A stretch of 64,000 nucleotides of DNA from Meghimatium bilineatum (GCA_034231615.1 CM067299.1:12825863-12889862); one strand, 5' to 3'; positions 1-11,388 are shown, counted from the first letter of the stretch. The notes: generated by a model not told the origin, from the sequence alone. A program made the numbers and translations.

Positions 1-257
1 CTAGACAAATGGATACATATAGCAAAATATGTATGCTTTTGCTGCATTTATCAAAACATTCTCATGTTGACACTACTGACCTTTTTCTGGTAATCTCTTT
101 GAAAAAGTATAGCAAACAGCAAACTCCAATAAAAGCTAAGTTCCAACAAGTACAAATTGAAGATATCATCATCAATGTGCTGCAGAAAAAAAAACAGAAA
201 TTTTAGCAATGATCATATGACAACCACACAAAAAAGTTCTGTATTTATCATATTGTG

Positions 258-345
258 TGGTGCTTGGCCGAGAGGTTAGGGCATTGGTCTCACACCTGTG
301 AGGTCCAGAGTTCGATCCGCGGTAAGGACTGGGTTTTTTTCTGTC
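258..345 (+). repeat. tRNA-derived SINE head (degenerate)
   Basis: The segment contains TGGCCGAGAGGTT, like an A box, and GAGTTCGATCC, like a B box, spaced as in a tRNA. The acceptor stem does not pair and the 3' side runs into unrelated AT-rich DNA, so it is a tRNA-related SINE remnant and not a tRNA gene. Confidence 0.5.
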
Positions 346-1535
346 AGAGGGTAAATTAAAAAACTAACCCTGTACATGACATGACGACAGCAAGAGCATG
401 CGGCCTTTATCACACAGCTACAAAATCCCTCCCTGTAACTCCTTAAAGAGAAATATGCAGTATTTGACAGTCTGACACATAGAAAGTTCAAGAACAAATA
501 ATATTACATTAAAGAGAGCCTTCAAAAGATATCAAGCTATATTGCTTTCCTATAAGAACTCAGCTGCCTAGCCAGTTGTTGACCAAATACCAGTGTTGTC
601 TTCAGCACTTACTCAGTAGCAATGAGTACCTTCTCAGAGAATGATCATTTGGACACATTTGGAAAGATCAGGCCAGGTCATCTACTCTGATAGTGACTAG
701 AATCAGTGATGAGGTTGGAGATGAAGAAAGCAACTTCATTTGCGTCCTTGTACAAGCATACTTTAGGAAAAGTTAGCAATGAAGTTGCCAGAATGCGACA
801 GCAGCCACACCCCAGTAATGGCTTGACAGGCCGGCCAAATCAGGTGAGACTAATCGAAGGCTCCAGTCTGAAAGTAAACACAGAAACACATGGCATGTCT
901 GCCAAGGATGCAAAGTCTAGATATGATGGACAGCACGGATGAAACATCTGATATCCAATGGGCTGGAAGGCACTTGCCAGCAGAACATTGTGGAACGCAG
1001 AGAGCTTTGTGAAACACGTAGCACACTCTTGCCATTCACTGCATCCTGGTACATCTTCAGTCATCTTGATTTATCTTGCCAATGAAACACTGTGAGATCC
1101 TGAAGAGAGAGTGTGGTCAACGAATGGCGCAACTCCACCACACTATAAACAAAATTCAATGTTTGTTATAACTCAAATATCATCATCCATCAACTTTAGG
1201 GGAAATAAAAGAGTGGACTATTTGCCAGTGTGGACATAGTAACAAGTGCTAATTTATTGGATGATACTAACATTCTGAATGTTATCAAGGTAGTTGACCA
1301 GTTGATTAATTCAGGTTTGGTTGTTTCTTTTACATCTATAACAAGACTTGGAAGTGAAGCAGGGTGTTGCCAGATAAGAATGCCAAATTGGAATAAAGGA
1401 AAAATTATCCATCAATGCAGATATGGTTAGTCAGTCACAATGTACTAGCACATATAATAAATACTAAATCAAAATAATAACTAATGACTTATGATCTAAC
1501 GACAAACTAATATAATATTGAAATTGGAGCATTAC
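346..1535. other. Intronic stretch with no recognised feature
   Basis: The short open frames here show no family motif and no convincing coding exon. It belongs to the intron, or holds exons I could not find, downstream of CerS exon 5. Confidence 0.4.
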
Positions 1536-1586
1536 CTGTTTTGGCCACCCCACCCAACAATTGACTGTCACCCACAACCATGGTTT
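1536..1586 (-). CDS. CERS: Ceramide synthase exon 5 (PW..W...W segment)
   Basis: The 51-nt exon lies between TTATTTCACAG and GTAATG and encodes KPWLWVTVNCWVGWPKQ. The pattern matches CerS KPWLWNTRHCWYNYPYQ: the KPW.W start, the CW pair and the final P.Q are kept. It is phase 0 at both ends, so it follows exon 4 directly. It is the last CerS exon inside the window; the next exon, expected to begin near YWYYM, is not in bases 1-1535. Confidence 0.75.
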
Positions 1587-1619
1587 CTGTGAAATAACGT
1601 AAAGTAAATATTAGGATAT

Positions 1620-2290
1620 TTACTTTAAATATTATCAATCAAGACCCAAAATTAATATTGAGAACTGCAATTTGAAAGAAGTGACACATTTTGATTATTT
1701 AGGAACTAATATAAACAATGCGGGGGACTGCGCAGCTGATATCAAGAGAAGAATGGCAATGGCGCTGGCAAAATTAAAACAGATAAAGAAACTATGGCAA
1801 GGTACTAACATAAGAACCAAATTGTTTTTACTACGAACATGTGTATTTCCTGTGGCGACATATGGATGTGAAGCATGGACACTAAATAAAACAGTGGCCA
1901 AGAGAATAACATCATTTGAATTAAAGTGTTATAGAAGAGTTTTGAGAATACCATGGACAGCGAAGAAAACAAACCAGGAGGTGTTACGAACAATTAACGT
2001 CCAGGAAGGCTGGCTTCTGAACACTATATTAAAGAACAAGCTAGCTTTTTTCGGGCATATTTAGAGACACGACGGCATGGAGAGAGTGTTAATGGAGGGG
2101 ATGATAGAAGGCAACAGGGGCAAAGGCCGACGAAGACGCCGTTGAACAAAAAGACATTCAAGAATGCCTGCGCATGTCACTGGAAGATGCAGGGCAACTT
2201 GCTCAAGACCGCGGAGAATTCAAGAGATCCATAGGAAAGACTACGTTCTGGAAAGAATATGTCACTTGATGATGAAATATTAGAAATGAT
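1620..2290 (+). pseudogene. RTE-like LINE fragment: reverse transcriptase C-terminus
   Basis: The segment encodes the region after the RT catalytic core: FDYLGTNI, an array of basic helices, VATYGCEAWTLNK, LKCYRRVLRIPW and FFGHI. All are typical of the thumb and tail of RTE-like non-LTR retrotransposons. An in-frame stop follows FFGHI at 2062-2064, and later pieces (RHDGMERV; KDYVLERICHL) are in other frames. The element is 5' truncated, lacks the endonuclease and RT catalytic motifs, and is dead. Its 3' end is followed by a Penelope-like insertion. Confidence 0.85.
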
Positions 2291-2322
2291 CACAAGACCT
2301 TCTTTCTCTGTTTTTTACCAAT

Positions 2323-2886
2323 TTCCAAAATATCACAATATCATAAACCATTTGGGTACTCCTTTTGCTGACCACTTCAATGGCACAGGCCATCAGATGA
2401 CCAGGACATTCATGTGACGGTCATTAAGTCGTGCTTCTCAGACGACAGGCACCGTCATGAGCTTGAGAACTGTTATATATATCAATTTGGCATGCTCAAA
2501 CCTATTGGGGTCAATGACCGCCAGTCATATGGATATCATGTTGATCCGTCATTTCTCTGTTTGTCTCATTTCACATTTATCTTGTGAAGTGATAGAGTGT
2601 GTTTTGTATATTTTCTGTTTGTGATGTTTAACCTCTGACTTAGTTTCAACACTTGCAAGTTATCTCCACATTTAGCTCTGCCATGTAAACGTCAATCTTT
2701 CCTCATTTGCTTGTCATCGGGTATATAATCTTAATAAATTCCTTTTAATGGAAATGTTGATTTGTGTATGTTATTATCTGTGTTTTAAGTGACTAAAATG
2801 GCATTAAACCCTGTTCCAAGCTGTGCCTGTTTTATTTCAATTTTGATGCAGTCAGTACATATTATTAATCTTCCAAAATATCACAA
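2323..2886 (+). mobile_element. Penelope-like element, 5'-truncated, with 16-bp target-site duplication
   Basis: TTCCAAAATATCACAA is present at 2323-2338 and again at 2871-2886, so the 532 bp between (2339-2870) were inserted as a unit. The left part reads, with one frameshift, FADHFNGTGHQ then DIHVTVIKSCFSDDRHRHEL, E..YIYQFG and GVND. This matches the C-terminal part of the GIY-YIG endonuclease of Penelope-like elements (HF...GH..D...........R...E....Q......G.N). The rest is an AT-rich 3' flank. The reverse transcriptase is absent, as expected after 5' truncation. Confidence 0.7.
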
Positions 2887-4320
2887 CAATATATTACCTA
2901 CATTTCTCCAACTACATAATAAGCACTAACCAACTGATGCACAGATTTAATGTAGTCTACAATTCAGTCCGTAAATACACTCAAAGACAATAAACATGTG
3001 CAGATTATTAACTAATTGCATTTACAACTCAATTTTTGTGTGTCTATCAATAGTTGCCAAAAAGAATAGTTTATTTACTACACAATTAACTGACTGTTAA
3101 ATTTTAAACAGTATTGAATAGTATAGAATGTTTTAATGGGTTTGTAAAGCATATTTAACAACAAACAAGATTGAAAGCAAGATAGATTGAGGACTTACTA
3201 GAGCCTGATAAAATATTAGATAATTTAACATTGTGGTATGGTAAATAAAATGACCCTGATACTAGATATAGATCGTTGTGGAGATCTATGATTGTCTAGA
3301 TCTTAGTATTTGGAGATGAACTGGTTAGTTTCCCTTCTTGCTATCTTGTTCATTATCTGCTGACTCAGCTGAAGCTAGTCTACTATTGGAACACAACCAC
3401 ATGTTTCTTCAATTTTTCAACCACTGATCTTAACAAACTAAGTCACAGGTATTAAAAAATCAATGATTCAAACTTTAATCCAAACATCAATACTTTTACA
3501 GGCAATATCTCAGAATATGACAGTTTTAAAACATCAATACAACCAAGTAAAATACAAAATATTAAACAGGACTTGAACTTGTGTGTTTTAAAAAAAACTA
3601 ATATGAAACAAAAGGGAACAATTTGTTAATTCTTAAAATATGAGATGTCACTTGAAGTGGCTTTCAGTTGTTCCCATTTTTACTAGAAGCCTCTTGAAGT
3701 GGTCTCAAATATAAGTTTTTCATAAATGTGAGCTTAAAAACAGCATGGTTTTTACCTGCTTTTATTAAAGAGTTAAGCATTCTGTGAAACTGTTTATTAT
3801 GTCTCTTTTCAAGGTAAAACTCATTTTACTTGACTATTTGTCACCAAGTAACCATATAAAATAACCTATAAAGATGCAATAAATATAAGTTTAATTTAAG
3901 CTTAGGCTTGTGAAGTGATAGAAACTGCTTTGTACAAGATCTTAATCAGAATAGAATAATTCATTGTTAACTATTCCTTCCCTCAACTGAAGTCAGGTTA
4001 AGGAATTTTCAACTAGGCTGACCAAAGATCAAGTCCACACATAGGGTAAGAGAGGTGGAGGTGGGGACTGAAGACAGATATAATGATAGTATAGGAAAAT
4101 GTATTTTCTGCAGTTTTTCTAAATGTATGTTTCTTTAGCTATATGTCCATAATATGACTTTAGTAAATGTTTAGAATAATATATCAAATATCAATTGTTT
4201 TGAAGAACCAGAGACAATGAATTCGAAGTTGTTTACTTTCTGAAGTATGTTTTAATAAAATCATTATTTTTTTGTTCAGATGTAATCAGTTTGTGTGCAT
4301 GTCTGTGAAAAGATAATTTA
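2887..4320. other. AT-rich intronic DNA, nothing recognised
   Basis: No open frame with a family motif, no tandem array and no repeat shared with the rest of the window was seen. It lies in CerS intron 4. Confidence 0.4.
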
Positions 4321-4323
4321 ACA

Positions 4324-4585
4324 ATAAAACAGAACTTCATTAACAGTGAAACTAATTTTGTTTTTTAACTTTATCACCTTGCATGCAGTTGTAATGAATA
4401 TTCAAGTAAACCACCATTGAACATTCACTTCTGTCCAAAGCTGAGTAGATGATAACAAATCTCATATTTAATTTGAAATAAGTCTTAAATCTGTCAAGCA
4501 ACCTAAATATTACAGCTAGAAAATATATTTTGCAATGAAATCTTCTTCTGTTTTTATTTTCAAACTCCTGCGGATTAGTAGGATG
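4324..4585 (+). repeat. Duplicated intronic segment (partner at 8943-9210)
   Basis: This segment and 8943-9210 match along about 260 bp, from the AACTTCATTAACAGTGAA region through TGCAGTTGTAATGAATATTC and AGAAAATATATTTT to the head of a family-A repeat. Differences are scattered. The two copies are 4.6 kb apart in the same orientation, on either side of CerS exon 4. Confidence 0.75.
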
Positions 4586-4815
4586 TAGTCAGGAGAATGC
4601 TTTGTCATAAATTTCAATTTGACTGCGATGTCTGTGCCTTTTGACCTGACACATCTTATTTCAACATGGCATCTAAGCCACTTGACTATGGAATGGGACT
4701 GTCAACTCCACCCACAAAAATCCTTAGTCATCTCTTATGATGTGCATTGTAAGTAACATTATTACTTTTCTTTGCTCCCCCTTTTGAGCGCCATCATGTA
4801 ACAGGCAAATGAAAT
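4543..4815 (+). repeat. Family-A dispersed repeat (about 270 bp), copy 1
   Basis: Family A runs from a CTCAAACTCCTGC head and TTAGYAGGATGTAGTC, through a CTGACACATC segment, a GGGATGGGAC segment and TTAGTCACCTCTTA, to a TTCTTTGCTCC and GGCA tail. This copy is complete but diverged. The family has no evident tRNA promoter boxes, so its class (SINE, LINE end or MITE) is not settled. Confidence 0.7.
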
Positions 4816-5039
4816 CAATTAATTAATCCTAATCATGAAGCTTCTCTGAAATAAAGGTTGAATTTAAAGAATCTCAAACACTTTCTGTCTCTTGCCTTGT
4901 TGGTTGAAAGGGGGCATAGAGGATTTACTTCATTCTATTTTGGATACTCCATATGTACTCAATTAAGTGTGGCATGCTGCTTGCATAGAGTATCGCTTAT
5001 AGCACGTAATTCTGCAGCTTTAAGTGATAGTCACCAGGG

Positions 5040-5155
5040 ATCTTCAACAAAAATCCACTTTGGAAAGAAGACATCATAAGCAGCATTTGTAGGTGAGATC
5101 TGTTGAGTAGAAAGCAAATGGCTTAACCACAATGCCATGGAGATTCTCAAGGGTT
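5040..5155 (-). repeat. tRNA-derived SINE remnant
   Basis: On the minus strand the segment begins CATTGTGGTTAAGCCATTTGC, resembling the head and A box of a tRNA-type SINE. A related plus-strand copy is at 55490. It abuts the LINE fragment to its right. Confidence 0.4.
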
Positions 5156-5660
5156 GATGGTACACTGTGTACAATTGATCCCATCTCTTGATGTTGTCCT
5201 TCCACTTGTATCTTTACTTTCTTTTTGCTCTGCACACTGTGTACAATTGATCCCATCTCTTGATGTTGTCCTTCCACTTGTATCTTTGCTCTGCACACTG
5301 TGTACTATTGATTCCATCTCTTGATATTGTCCTTCCACTTGTATCTTTGCTCTGCACACTGTGTACAATTGATCCCATCTCTTGATGTTGTCCTTCCACT
5401 TGTATCTTTGCTTACTTTTTGCTCTGCACTTTTCATCTTTTCCTTCGAGTAAGGTCTTCGTCAATGTATCAAGTCTACTTATCTGCCACTTTTTTTCAAA
5501 TTTTCCTTAGCAATTCTCTTTACTTCTAATTTTTCCAAGATCTAATTAATTTTTTTAATCCATCCATGAAATTCTAACTATTCTTCTGTATATCCACATT
5601 TCATACATGAGTTCTGCCTTCTAAATTTGTCTTGTCCGGGTTTCAGCTGTATATGTGTAT
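5156..5660 (-). pseudogene. RTE-like LINE fragment with expanded internal repeat
   Basis: Read on the minus strand, the right part gives MWIYRRIVRISW and, further on, LDTLTKTLLEGK: RT thumb and tail motifs with stops. The tail segment normally read once (RQRYKWKDNIKRWDQL) is repeated four times in the left part because a 55-70 bp block has expanded in tandem between 5160 and 5415. The repeat unit is therefore retrotransposon coding sequence. Confidence 0.75.
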
Positions 5661-5929
5661 CTAAAAAATGTCCGTAATGAAGCCACATTATAAGAGTCTA
5701 GGTGTCATAGGTGTTTACATAGCTAATTAGCATCATATCTCAGAGGCACAGAAAAAAAAAGGCTGCATGAAAATAAATGATGCCAGAATTGGACTGTCAG
5801 TCATCTCAGACACATCAAAGAGATGCAACAAGACAAATCTAAAGCTATTGTTATCATTTCCTGCAATGGATGACTATTATTATTATTATAGATAAGTAAT
5901 GTACCAGAGATACACCCATTGCTGCCATG

Positions 5930-6920
5930 AAATTTCTTCTAGACCTACCCATCATCAGAGTGAGACATCGAATAGTAAATAATATTTTAAAGGTGCCAAC
6001 ATTAACCAAAATCCTTTACACTAACCTTTAGACAATACAAAAGGAAAGCACTTTAATCAATGAAGGTCTTGAATGCAGAGGCTGAAGATGCCCTCTGCAG
6101 AGAGTGTGAATGCTAGAGGTGTATGAAGAGGCAATGAATGTGTTGAAGTACCAAAGCAGAGAAGGTCCTTGACAAATGTTGCGATACAGCTAGGAAGAGA
6201 GTGTTGTGACTGTACCAACACCAGAACTGAAGGAATGATACAAGAACTTATCCAGTAGAGCTCAAATTCAGAATCGTTCAGCATTATGAGAATGCAAACA
6301 GGTTGGATGAGGTTTCATCGCCCACCAAAATGGTAGGAAATTTGCTGAGAGATTTACTACTTATCCAATAACAACATAAAATATAAGAATGGAAATAGAG
6401 CCCGTGACAGTGGTTCTCACTTGGTTGATGATGTAACCACAAACACACAGTGATTCTATCAGACTCTCAGATCATGCTATGCAAAATAGACAAGTTTCAG
6501 ATAAGAAAAGAGTGGGTTACTCTTGTCAGCAACATCAAAAGTATCATATGGATCTGCTGTCCAGGCCATGCAGGAGTCAACAATAACAATAGAGCTGATG
6601 CATTGGCAGGCAATGCTATAGTAAATGGATCAGTGATAAGAAGTGACATCTGAATTAATTAGGGCAGTCATGGATGCACTACAAAGTGATGAAGAGGAGG
6701 CTGAAAAAGATGATGCTCAGAGAATGATAGAAATGGGAGTGCCTAAGAAAGAGGGGAGAAAGGGCCTCCACTTTGGAAAGATCCAAAGACCTCACAATCA
6801 AAAATTGGTACACTGAGATTATAGATTATACAACCTTGGATGGCTGATTGATCTGTGAACTGATCATTTATTGGAATGTTCACAGTGCTGAAATGGTGGT
6901 TCCTAACCAAAACTCAATCT
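5930..6920 (+). pseudogene. LINE remnant with degenerate RNase H domain
   Basis: Frames broken by many stops still read KFLLDLPIIRVRHRI, FIAHQNGRKFAERF, IRMEIEPVTVVLTWL, WICCPGHAGV and RADALAGNA. This is the same domain order as the better-kept RNase H copy at 55.7-56.8 kb. The catalytic E context (RMEI) and the terminal RAD are kept, but the reading frame is lost. The 3' end at about 6910 (GTGCTGAAATGGTGGTTCCT) matches the ends of other copies and abuts a family-A repeat. Confidence 0.75.
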
Positions 6921-6925
6921 TACTC

Positions 6926-7170
6926 TTCTTCTTCTACAGATTAGCAGGATTTAGTCTGAAAAACGTAATGTGATTTGTCATGGTTTACAGCTTGACTGCA
7001 TTATATATGCATCAGCATGGATTTTGTGTCACTTGATCCTCTATGGGAATTGAATAATGAACTCTATCCCTAAAACCTCATTAGTCACCTCTTACAACAA
7101 GCATGGCAAATAACCGTGACATTATTCTTAGCTCCTCTTTCGGACCCTGGCACCACACAGGCAAAGAACC
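6926..7170 (+). repeat. Family-A dispersed repeat, copy 2
   Basis: CAGATTAGCAGGATTTAGTC, TTAGTCACCTCTTACAAC and a TTCTTAGCTCC tail place it in family A. It starts exactly where the preceding LINE copy ends. Confidence 0.65.
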
Positions 7171-7437
7171 AATCAAGTAATGTATACTGTTATAATATAT
7201 GCTGTCTGCCTGCCATCTAATTTCAATATCAGGACAGCCATGATATTTAAGCACAGCATCACCAACATAATATCAAATGTTTTTATACCAACACTCTGCT
7301 ATCAAAGTGATACACAGTCTTTAACAGTCTTGCAGCTAAGGAAAATTGTCACATGTGAAATGAAGTGTATATGAAAAGCTGCAATGGTTTAAACTAGACA
7401 AAATAAGAAATTAAATAAATTAGGAAAAGAGTAGGCA

Positions 7438-7490
7438 TAATATTATGTATTGAACATAATATTATGTAGGCATAATATTATGTATAATCA
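7438..7490. repeat. Short palindromic repeat CATAATATTATGTA
   Basis: The self-complementary core ATAATATTAT occurs four times in about 50 bp, with TGTATTGAA and TGTAGG spacers. Such a block can fold back on itself; no function is implied. Confidence 0.6.
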
Positions 7491-7494
7491 TTCA

Positions 7495-7665
7495 TATCGA
7501 AAGACAGCAAGTAAAATGGTTCTGTCACCATATGAGAATGAACCCAAACAAAATACTAATAAGAGCATATAACAAAAATATATCTGGACTTAAAGCCAAT
7601 GATAGACCAAGAAAACAAAAGATAGGATACATCAAGATAACCTTGAACAAAGCAACTCAAAGCAA
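7495..7665 (+). pseudogene. LINE tail fragment
   Basis: The plus strand reads RQQVKWFCHHMRMNPNKIL and then NDRPRKQKIGYI, a typical basic C-terminal tail of RTE-like reverse transcriptases. A relative is at 10800-10990. No RT core is present. Confidence 0.6.
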
Positions 7666-8040
7666 CCAAGTCGACACATCTAGCCTTTGAATGACAACTC
7701 AGGCTACCACCCCTACATTTAGTAGCAAGTGTAAATACTAGCATTAATCATTCACCTGGGAAAAGACAACAGATCACCAAAATATATCTGCGTTTATCAC
7801 TTCGTACAGTGAAAAGCGCAAAACATTCACATTTTGTCCTAGTAGGCCTGAGTTGGCATTCATGATGAAAATTCACAAAATTTTCCCTCACAAATCACTC
7901 AACACACCATCACTGACACCTTGTAAGATATTAGGAATACAAATTCAATTATGGTTGTTCTAGATTACTTTTATATTAAACATTATACAGATTAAACTTT
8001 AAGTGCTTCTACTCCTACTAATTATAGCAAAATTAGAAAT

Positions 8041-8565
8041 ACCCGGTAACAGTCAAGATTTTTAGATCATGTAATGAGAAGAGCAAAACTTGAACATTCA
8101 GTAACAGCTATATTCCCTCTACTGTGCATTGGTAAATGGCCAGACATGTAATTAGAAGGTACAGTTCATGAAATGGGCAACCTGTGTATATAAAGAGCGA
8201 GCATATGAACTTTTTTGGTAAATAGTAAAATCATTCATACAGAAATATTCAGCGCTCAGAAATCGTCAGTGCTCAGAAATCTTCAGCGCTCAGAAATCTT
8301 CAGTGCTCAGAAATCTTCAGAATTCCTGACTCACATGACAAGAAAATTAGAAGGAGTAATTAGTGAGAATAATTGGTAACTACCGGAAAGATCAAGGGGA
8401 GAAGAGACAAAGGAAGACGACAAGAGAGAAGTTGTTGGATGAGTTATCACTGTGGCATGTAAGAATGTCACCAATTGAACTTATTAACAATAAAAGATAC
8501 ATAGAATTGTGGAGAAGCATGATTGATGTCTGTGCCCCGAGGAATGGTACTTCATTGATTGGTTC
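8041..8565 (+). pseudogene. RTE-like LINE tail, interrupted
   Basis: The left end reads FLDHVMRRAKLEHSVT. After an interruption at roughly 8113-8370 the tail resumes as a GEKRQRKTTREKLLDELS stretch and LWRSMIDVCAPRNGT, the normal C-terminus. The interruption contains a 17-bp tandem repeat. Copies of the same tail are at 29727-30080 and 30884-31010. Confidence 0.7.
8249..8322. repeat. 17-bp tandem repeat, alternating two variants
   Basis: CAGCGCTCAGAAATCTT and CAGTGCTCAGAAATCTT alternate over four units, so the duplication that built the array was probably of a 34-bp pair. It lies inside the interruption of the LINE tail. Confidence 0.8.
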
Positions 8566-8856
8566 TATAGTGAAAAAGAAAATAGGATTTCTCCAAGAAG
8601 TTACTAGTCATACAAGTTTCACACATTTTTATATACAAACTGATTTGGTAGGATAAAAATATAAATGACCTACCACTACATAATGTATACAAAGGTATAC
8701 ATGACGTTTATGAAAAGAGTACGGGAATTTGTAAAACTCTAATTGATAAGTTTATCATTCTTAGATCATAACAAAAATCCTTAATCATTGCTTCCCTAAT
8801 TTTCTTTACTGTTTTACTTGCCTCATGTAAACGCAAACAATTCTCATAGTACTTAC

Positions 8857-8914
8857 ATCCCACAAGGCATATAATCCATAGGAAAATGATAGTGTGTAGA
8901 ACAGGAGATGCCAA
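8857..8914 (-). CDS. CERS: Ceramide synthase exon 4 (TM2, start of TLC domain)
   Basis: This 58-nt exon follows the polypyrimidine acceptor CTCTCTGTTTCAG and ends before GTAAGTA. Joined to exon 3 it reads SWHLLFYTLSFSYGLYALWD, the counterpart of SWRF.FY...F..G.......KPW in CerS, which is the second membrane helix at the start of the TLC domain. It ends in phase 0. It is too short to stand out as an open frame and was found by matching both splice sites and the family pattern. Confidence 0.78.
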
Positions 8915-8942
8915 CTGAAACAGAGAGAGATTGTAAATGAAA

Positions 8943-9210
8943 AAATAGAATTTCATTAACAGTGAACTAATTGTGCTTTTTAACCTGATCACCTTACATG
9001 CAGTTGTAATGAATATTCAAGTAAATCACCACTGAACATTCACTTGTGGCCAAAGCTAAGTAGACTATAACAAATTTCATATTTAATCTGAAATAAGTTT
9101 TAAATCTGGCAGACAACCTAAATATCATTAATGCTAGAAAATATATTTTCCAATGAAATCATCTTCTGTTTTTGTTTTCAAACACTAGTAAATTAGTAGG
9201 ACTAATTTTG
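8943..9210 (+). repeat. Duplicated intronic segment (partner at 4324-4585)
   Basis: Similarity to 4324-4585 ends a few bases into the family-A head (TTAGTAGGACT), so this copy holds only about 40 bp of that repeat. The segment begins 29 bp from CerS exon 4, but the partner copy contains no exon. Confidence 0.75.
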
Positions 9211-9359
9211 TATCAATTTAATATCATCAACCATGAAATATGGTATAGATACTCTTGGAACCCCCAACCTTTTATTGTCCCTTAAGCAATTATTCTGAAC
9301 CATATGTATCCTGAAACTTCTCAGGATAAATTGGCAAGATAGGGTGCCTGATATTGAAA

Positions 9360-9845
9360 TCCTCACTTGAGCTGAAGAAAGCTAAACTAAGATGAGTTGG
9401 ACATATGCGGACGCTTGACAAACACATCCAAATACAGCTGATGTATGGTGAACTACTCAAGGGAAAATGTCTGGTGGACAGAAGAAACACTTCATGGACT
9501 CTCTCAGTTTCCCTAAAGATCTTCAATATTGACACTACATCCTGGAAGTCTGGAGCTTCGAATTGCCAAGTGTGGCCACAGCAACACCAGCAAAGTTGCT
9601 AGCATCATCGAGAAGCATCCCATCTTGGAGGTATAGAGAAAATGTGCTGATTGAAAAGACAGAACAATAAACACACAAACGTACAATTCTGGTCATACTT
9701 ATCCCAATTGTGGCAGGGGAATTATGTCAGGATTGGACTTTTCATCCATCTCCGCACACACACACACACCAGAAAGATAAACAACACATGTTTGAAACTG
9801 TTGTCATCATTGTCTCCAATGGACAGTTATTATTAAACCATTAAG
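9360..9845 (+). pseudogene. LINE C-terminal fragment with C2H2-like end
   Basis: The plus strand reads GHMRTLDKHIQIQLMYGELL and KGKCLVDRR, then after stops TYPNCGRGIMSGLDFSSISAHT. A tail G(H)V.RM.D.R.P.QLLYGEL..GKR..GR.. followed by a C..C...F....GL..H...H finger is characteristic of one LINE lineage. Here the first cysteine of the finger is lost. A related tail is on the minus strand at 25985-26545. Confidence 0.7.
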
Positions 9846-10101
9846 AAACATCCTTTTAAGAGATCCTGACTACCGCACAGGGGTTGTTGTAACATTGACC
9901 CTGGAGGGCAGCTGTAAAACACCAAAGATTATGTGGCAAGGAACAACAAAAGTAGATATGAAAGTCATGTGTTAGAACTTTTCTCTCTGAGAAATTACTG
10001 TTGATCTAACAATGAGGAGAATTTTGTTGCTCTTCAGAACACCACAAGACATTATGATCTGAGTCTTCTTTGACAGACATTGGTGAAGCAATTAAGAAGC
10101 A

Positions 10102-10221
10102 ACTGGTTCTCTTGGTGATTCTTCACTATACGGATGATGAGATAGTCTAGTGGTCACCCTTACTGGTTCTCTTGGTGATTCTTCACTATACGGATGATGA
10201 GATAGTCTAGTGGTCACCCTT
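10102..10221. repeat. Perfect 60-bp tandem duplication
   Basis: The block beginning ACTGGTTCTCTTGGTG at 10102 is repeated without change at 10162. Identity implies a recent duplication. Confidence 0.9.
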
Positions 10222-10604
10222 CATCATATTCACTGTCATACGCATGAACATTTGTTCTATTACATAATATGCTCTAATCCTCGTCTGTTAAATCACAGCT
10301 CATTCTGATGTTTGACTGCTAAGACTACCACTGTGCTCTGAAATGCCTCACTATCTATTCACACGTTTGGATTATTTAATACTTTTCTATACAATTTCTG
10401 CAATACTATCCTGATGGAAATAAAAAGGACAATCATTAATTCAATCTTCATGCCAAAATTGTGTTTTCAATGTCAGACATGGACACTAAAAAAAAAAAGA
10501 GAGAAAGGTTACTATGTTTGAAATGAGATATCTAAGAAAAAGCAGCAAACAGAACAAGAAGAGATCATGTGAGGAATGAAGAGATTACACAAACTATTAG
10601 AACA

Positions 10605-10790
10605 TCTGTGGTCATATACAGACAAATCCCATTATAACAACTTGGATAGACAGAATATATATGTAATAACAGATATTTGCTATATACAGCACAAACAATA
10701 AAGAATAAATATAATTGGGGATTTTGAAGTCTTGTTATATAGGGAAATTTGTTATAAAAGGATTTGTTATAGAGGGATTCCACTAAAAAA
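10605..10790 (-). mobile_element. Tigger/pogo-like MITE
   Basis: On the minus strand it begins AGTGGAATCCCTCTATAAC, contains TGTGCTGTATATAGCAAAT, and ends CCAAGTTGTTATAATGGGAT. The same head, middle and tail recur at 31668-31798, 35604-35860 and 39640-39830. CAGTGGAATCCC...TATAACG ends are typical of non-autonomous Tigger/pogo-type elements. Confidence 0.65.
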
Positions 10791-10799
10791 AAATGAACT

Positions 10800-10990
10800 G
10801 AGATGGTTTGAAAAAAGGTAATGAGAATGAACCCTTATAGGCCAACGGAAAGAGTATACGACATAAAAATGGAAATAGCATGATACTGAGGAAGACAAGA
10901 AGAAGGTGGATTGAAGGAGTTACCAACATTATGAGATGTCACAATGTTATTGCATATCAAACGACAAATGTGCCATAGTAAAAAAATCGA
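10800..10990 (+). pseudogene. LINE tail fragment
   Basis: The plus strand reads RVMRMNPYRPTERVYDIKME and then, in another frame, RRRWIEGVTNIMRCHN, a basic C-terminal RT tail. It sits directly after the MITE. Confidence 0.55.
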
Positions 10991-11339
10991 TCATCATTCA
11001 CTTCTGTGACACCTTACACAAAAGCAGAGAAAAGACGATAGATAAATATAACATTTCTTCATGACCTGTTATCAATATTTCAAAGATTGGAAAAACACCC
11101 TGATTTCTAGCAAATGATTTCAAAAATTACTTGAGTGTTTGCACCAGAGTTTGGTGCATTCTTTGTTAAATAATAACCAAACTACCAGAGGATATCTGAC
11201 AAGATGGAGAGTGCTGCAGTAACAAAACTAAGAATTGATCAAACCTATGATCAAGTATTATTGTTACAGATTACTAACATAACTAATAAATAGCAAATAA
11301 TGTCAATGAGAAATACAAAAAAACCAAAGGAATAAGTTT

Positions 11340-11388
11340 TTTTTTCAATGTTATGGACCAATAGAAACCTTTATCAAGAAACAATAAC
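11340..11388 (-). ncRNA. Hammerhead-like stem motif (hypothetical)
   Basis: The minus strand reads TTGATAAAGGTTTCTATTGG, then TCCATAAC. This resembles the core seen at 33517, 52146 and elsewhere, but with the GAAAC changed. It probably belongs to a Penelope-like remnant. Any ribozyme activity is speculation for this degraded copy. Confidence 0.25.

Noticed and set aside
258-345. A functional tRNA gene
   Set aside because: A- and B-box-like segments exist, but the acceptor stem does not close; it is a SINE head.
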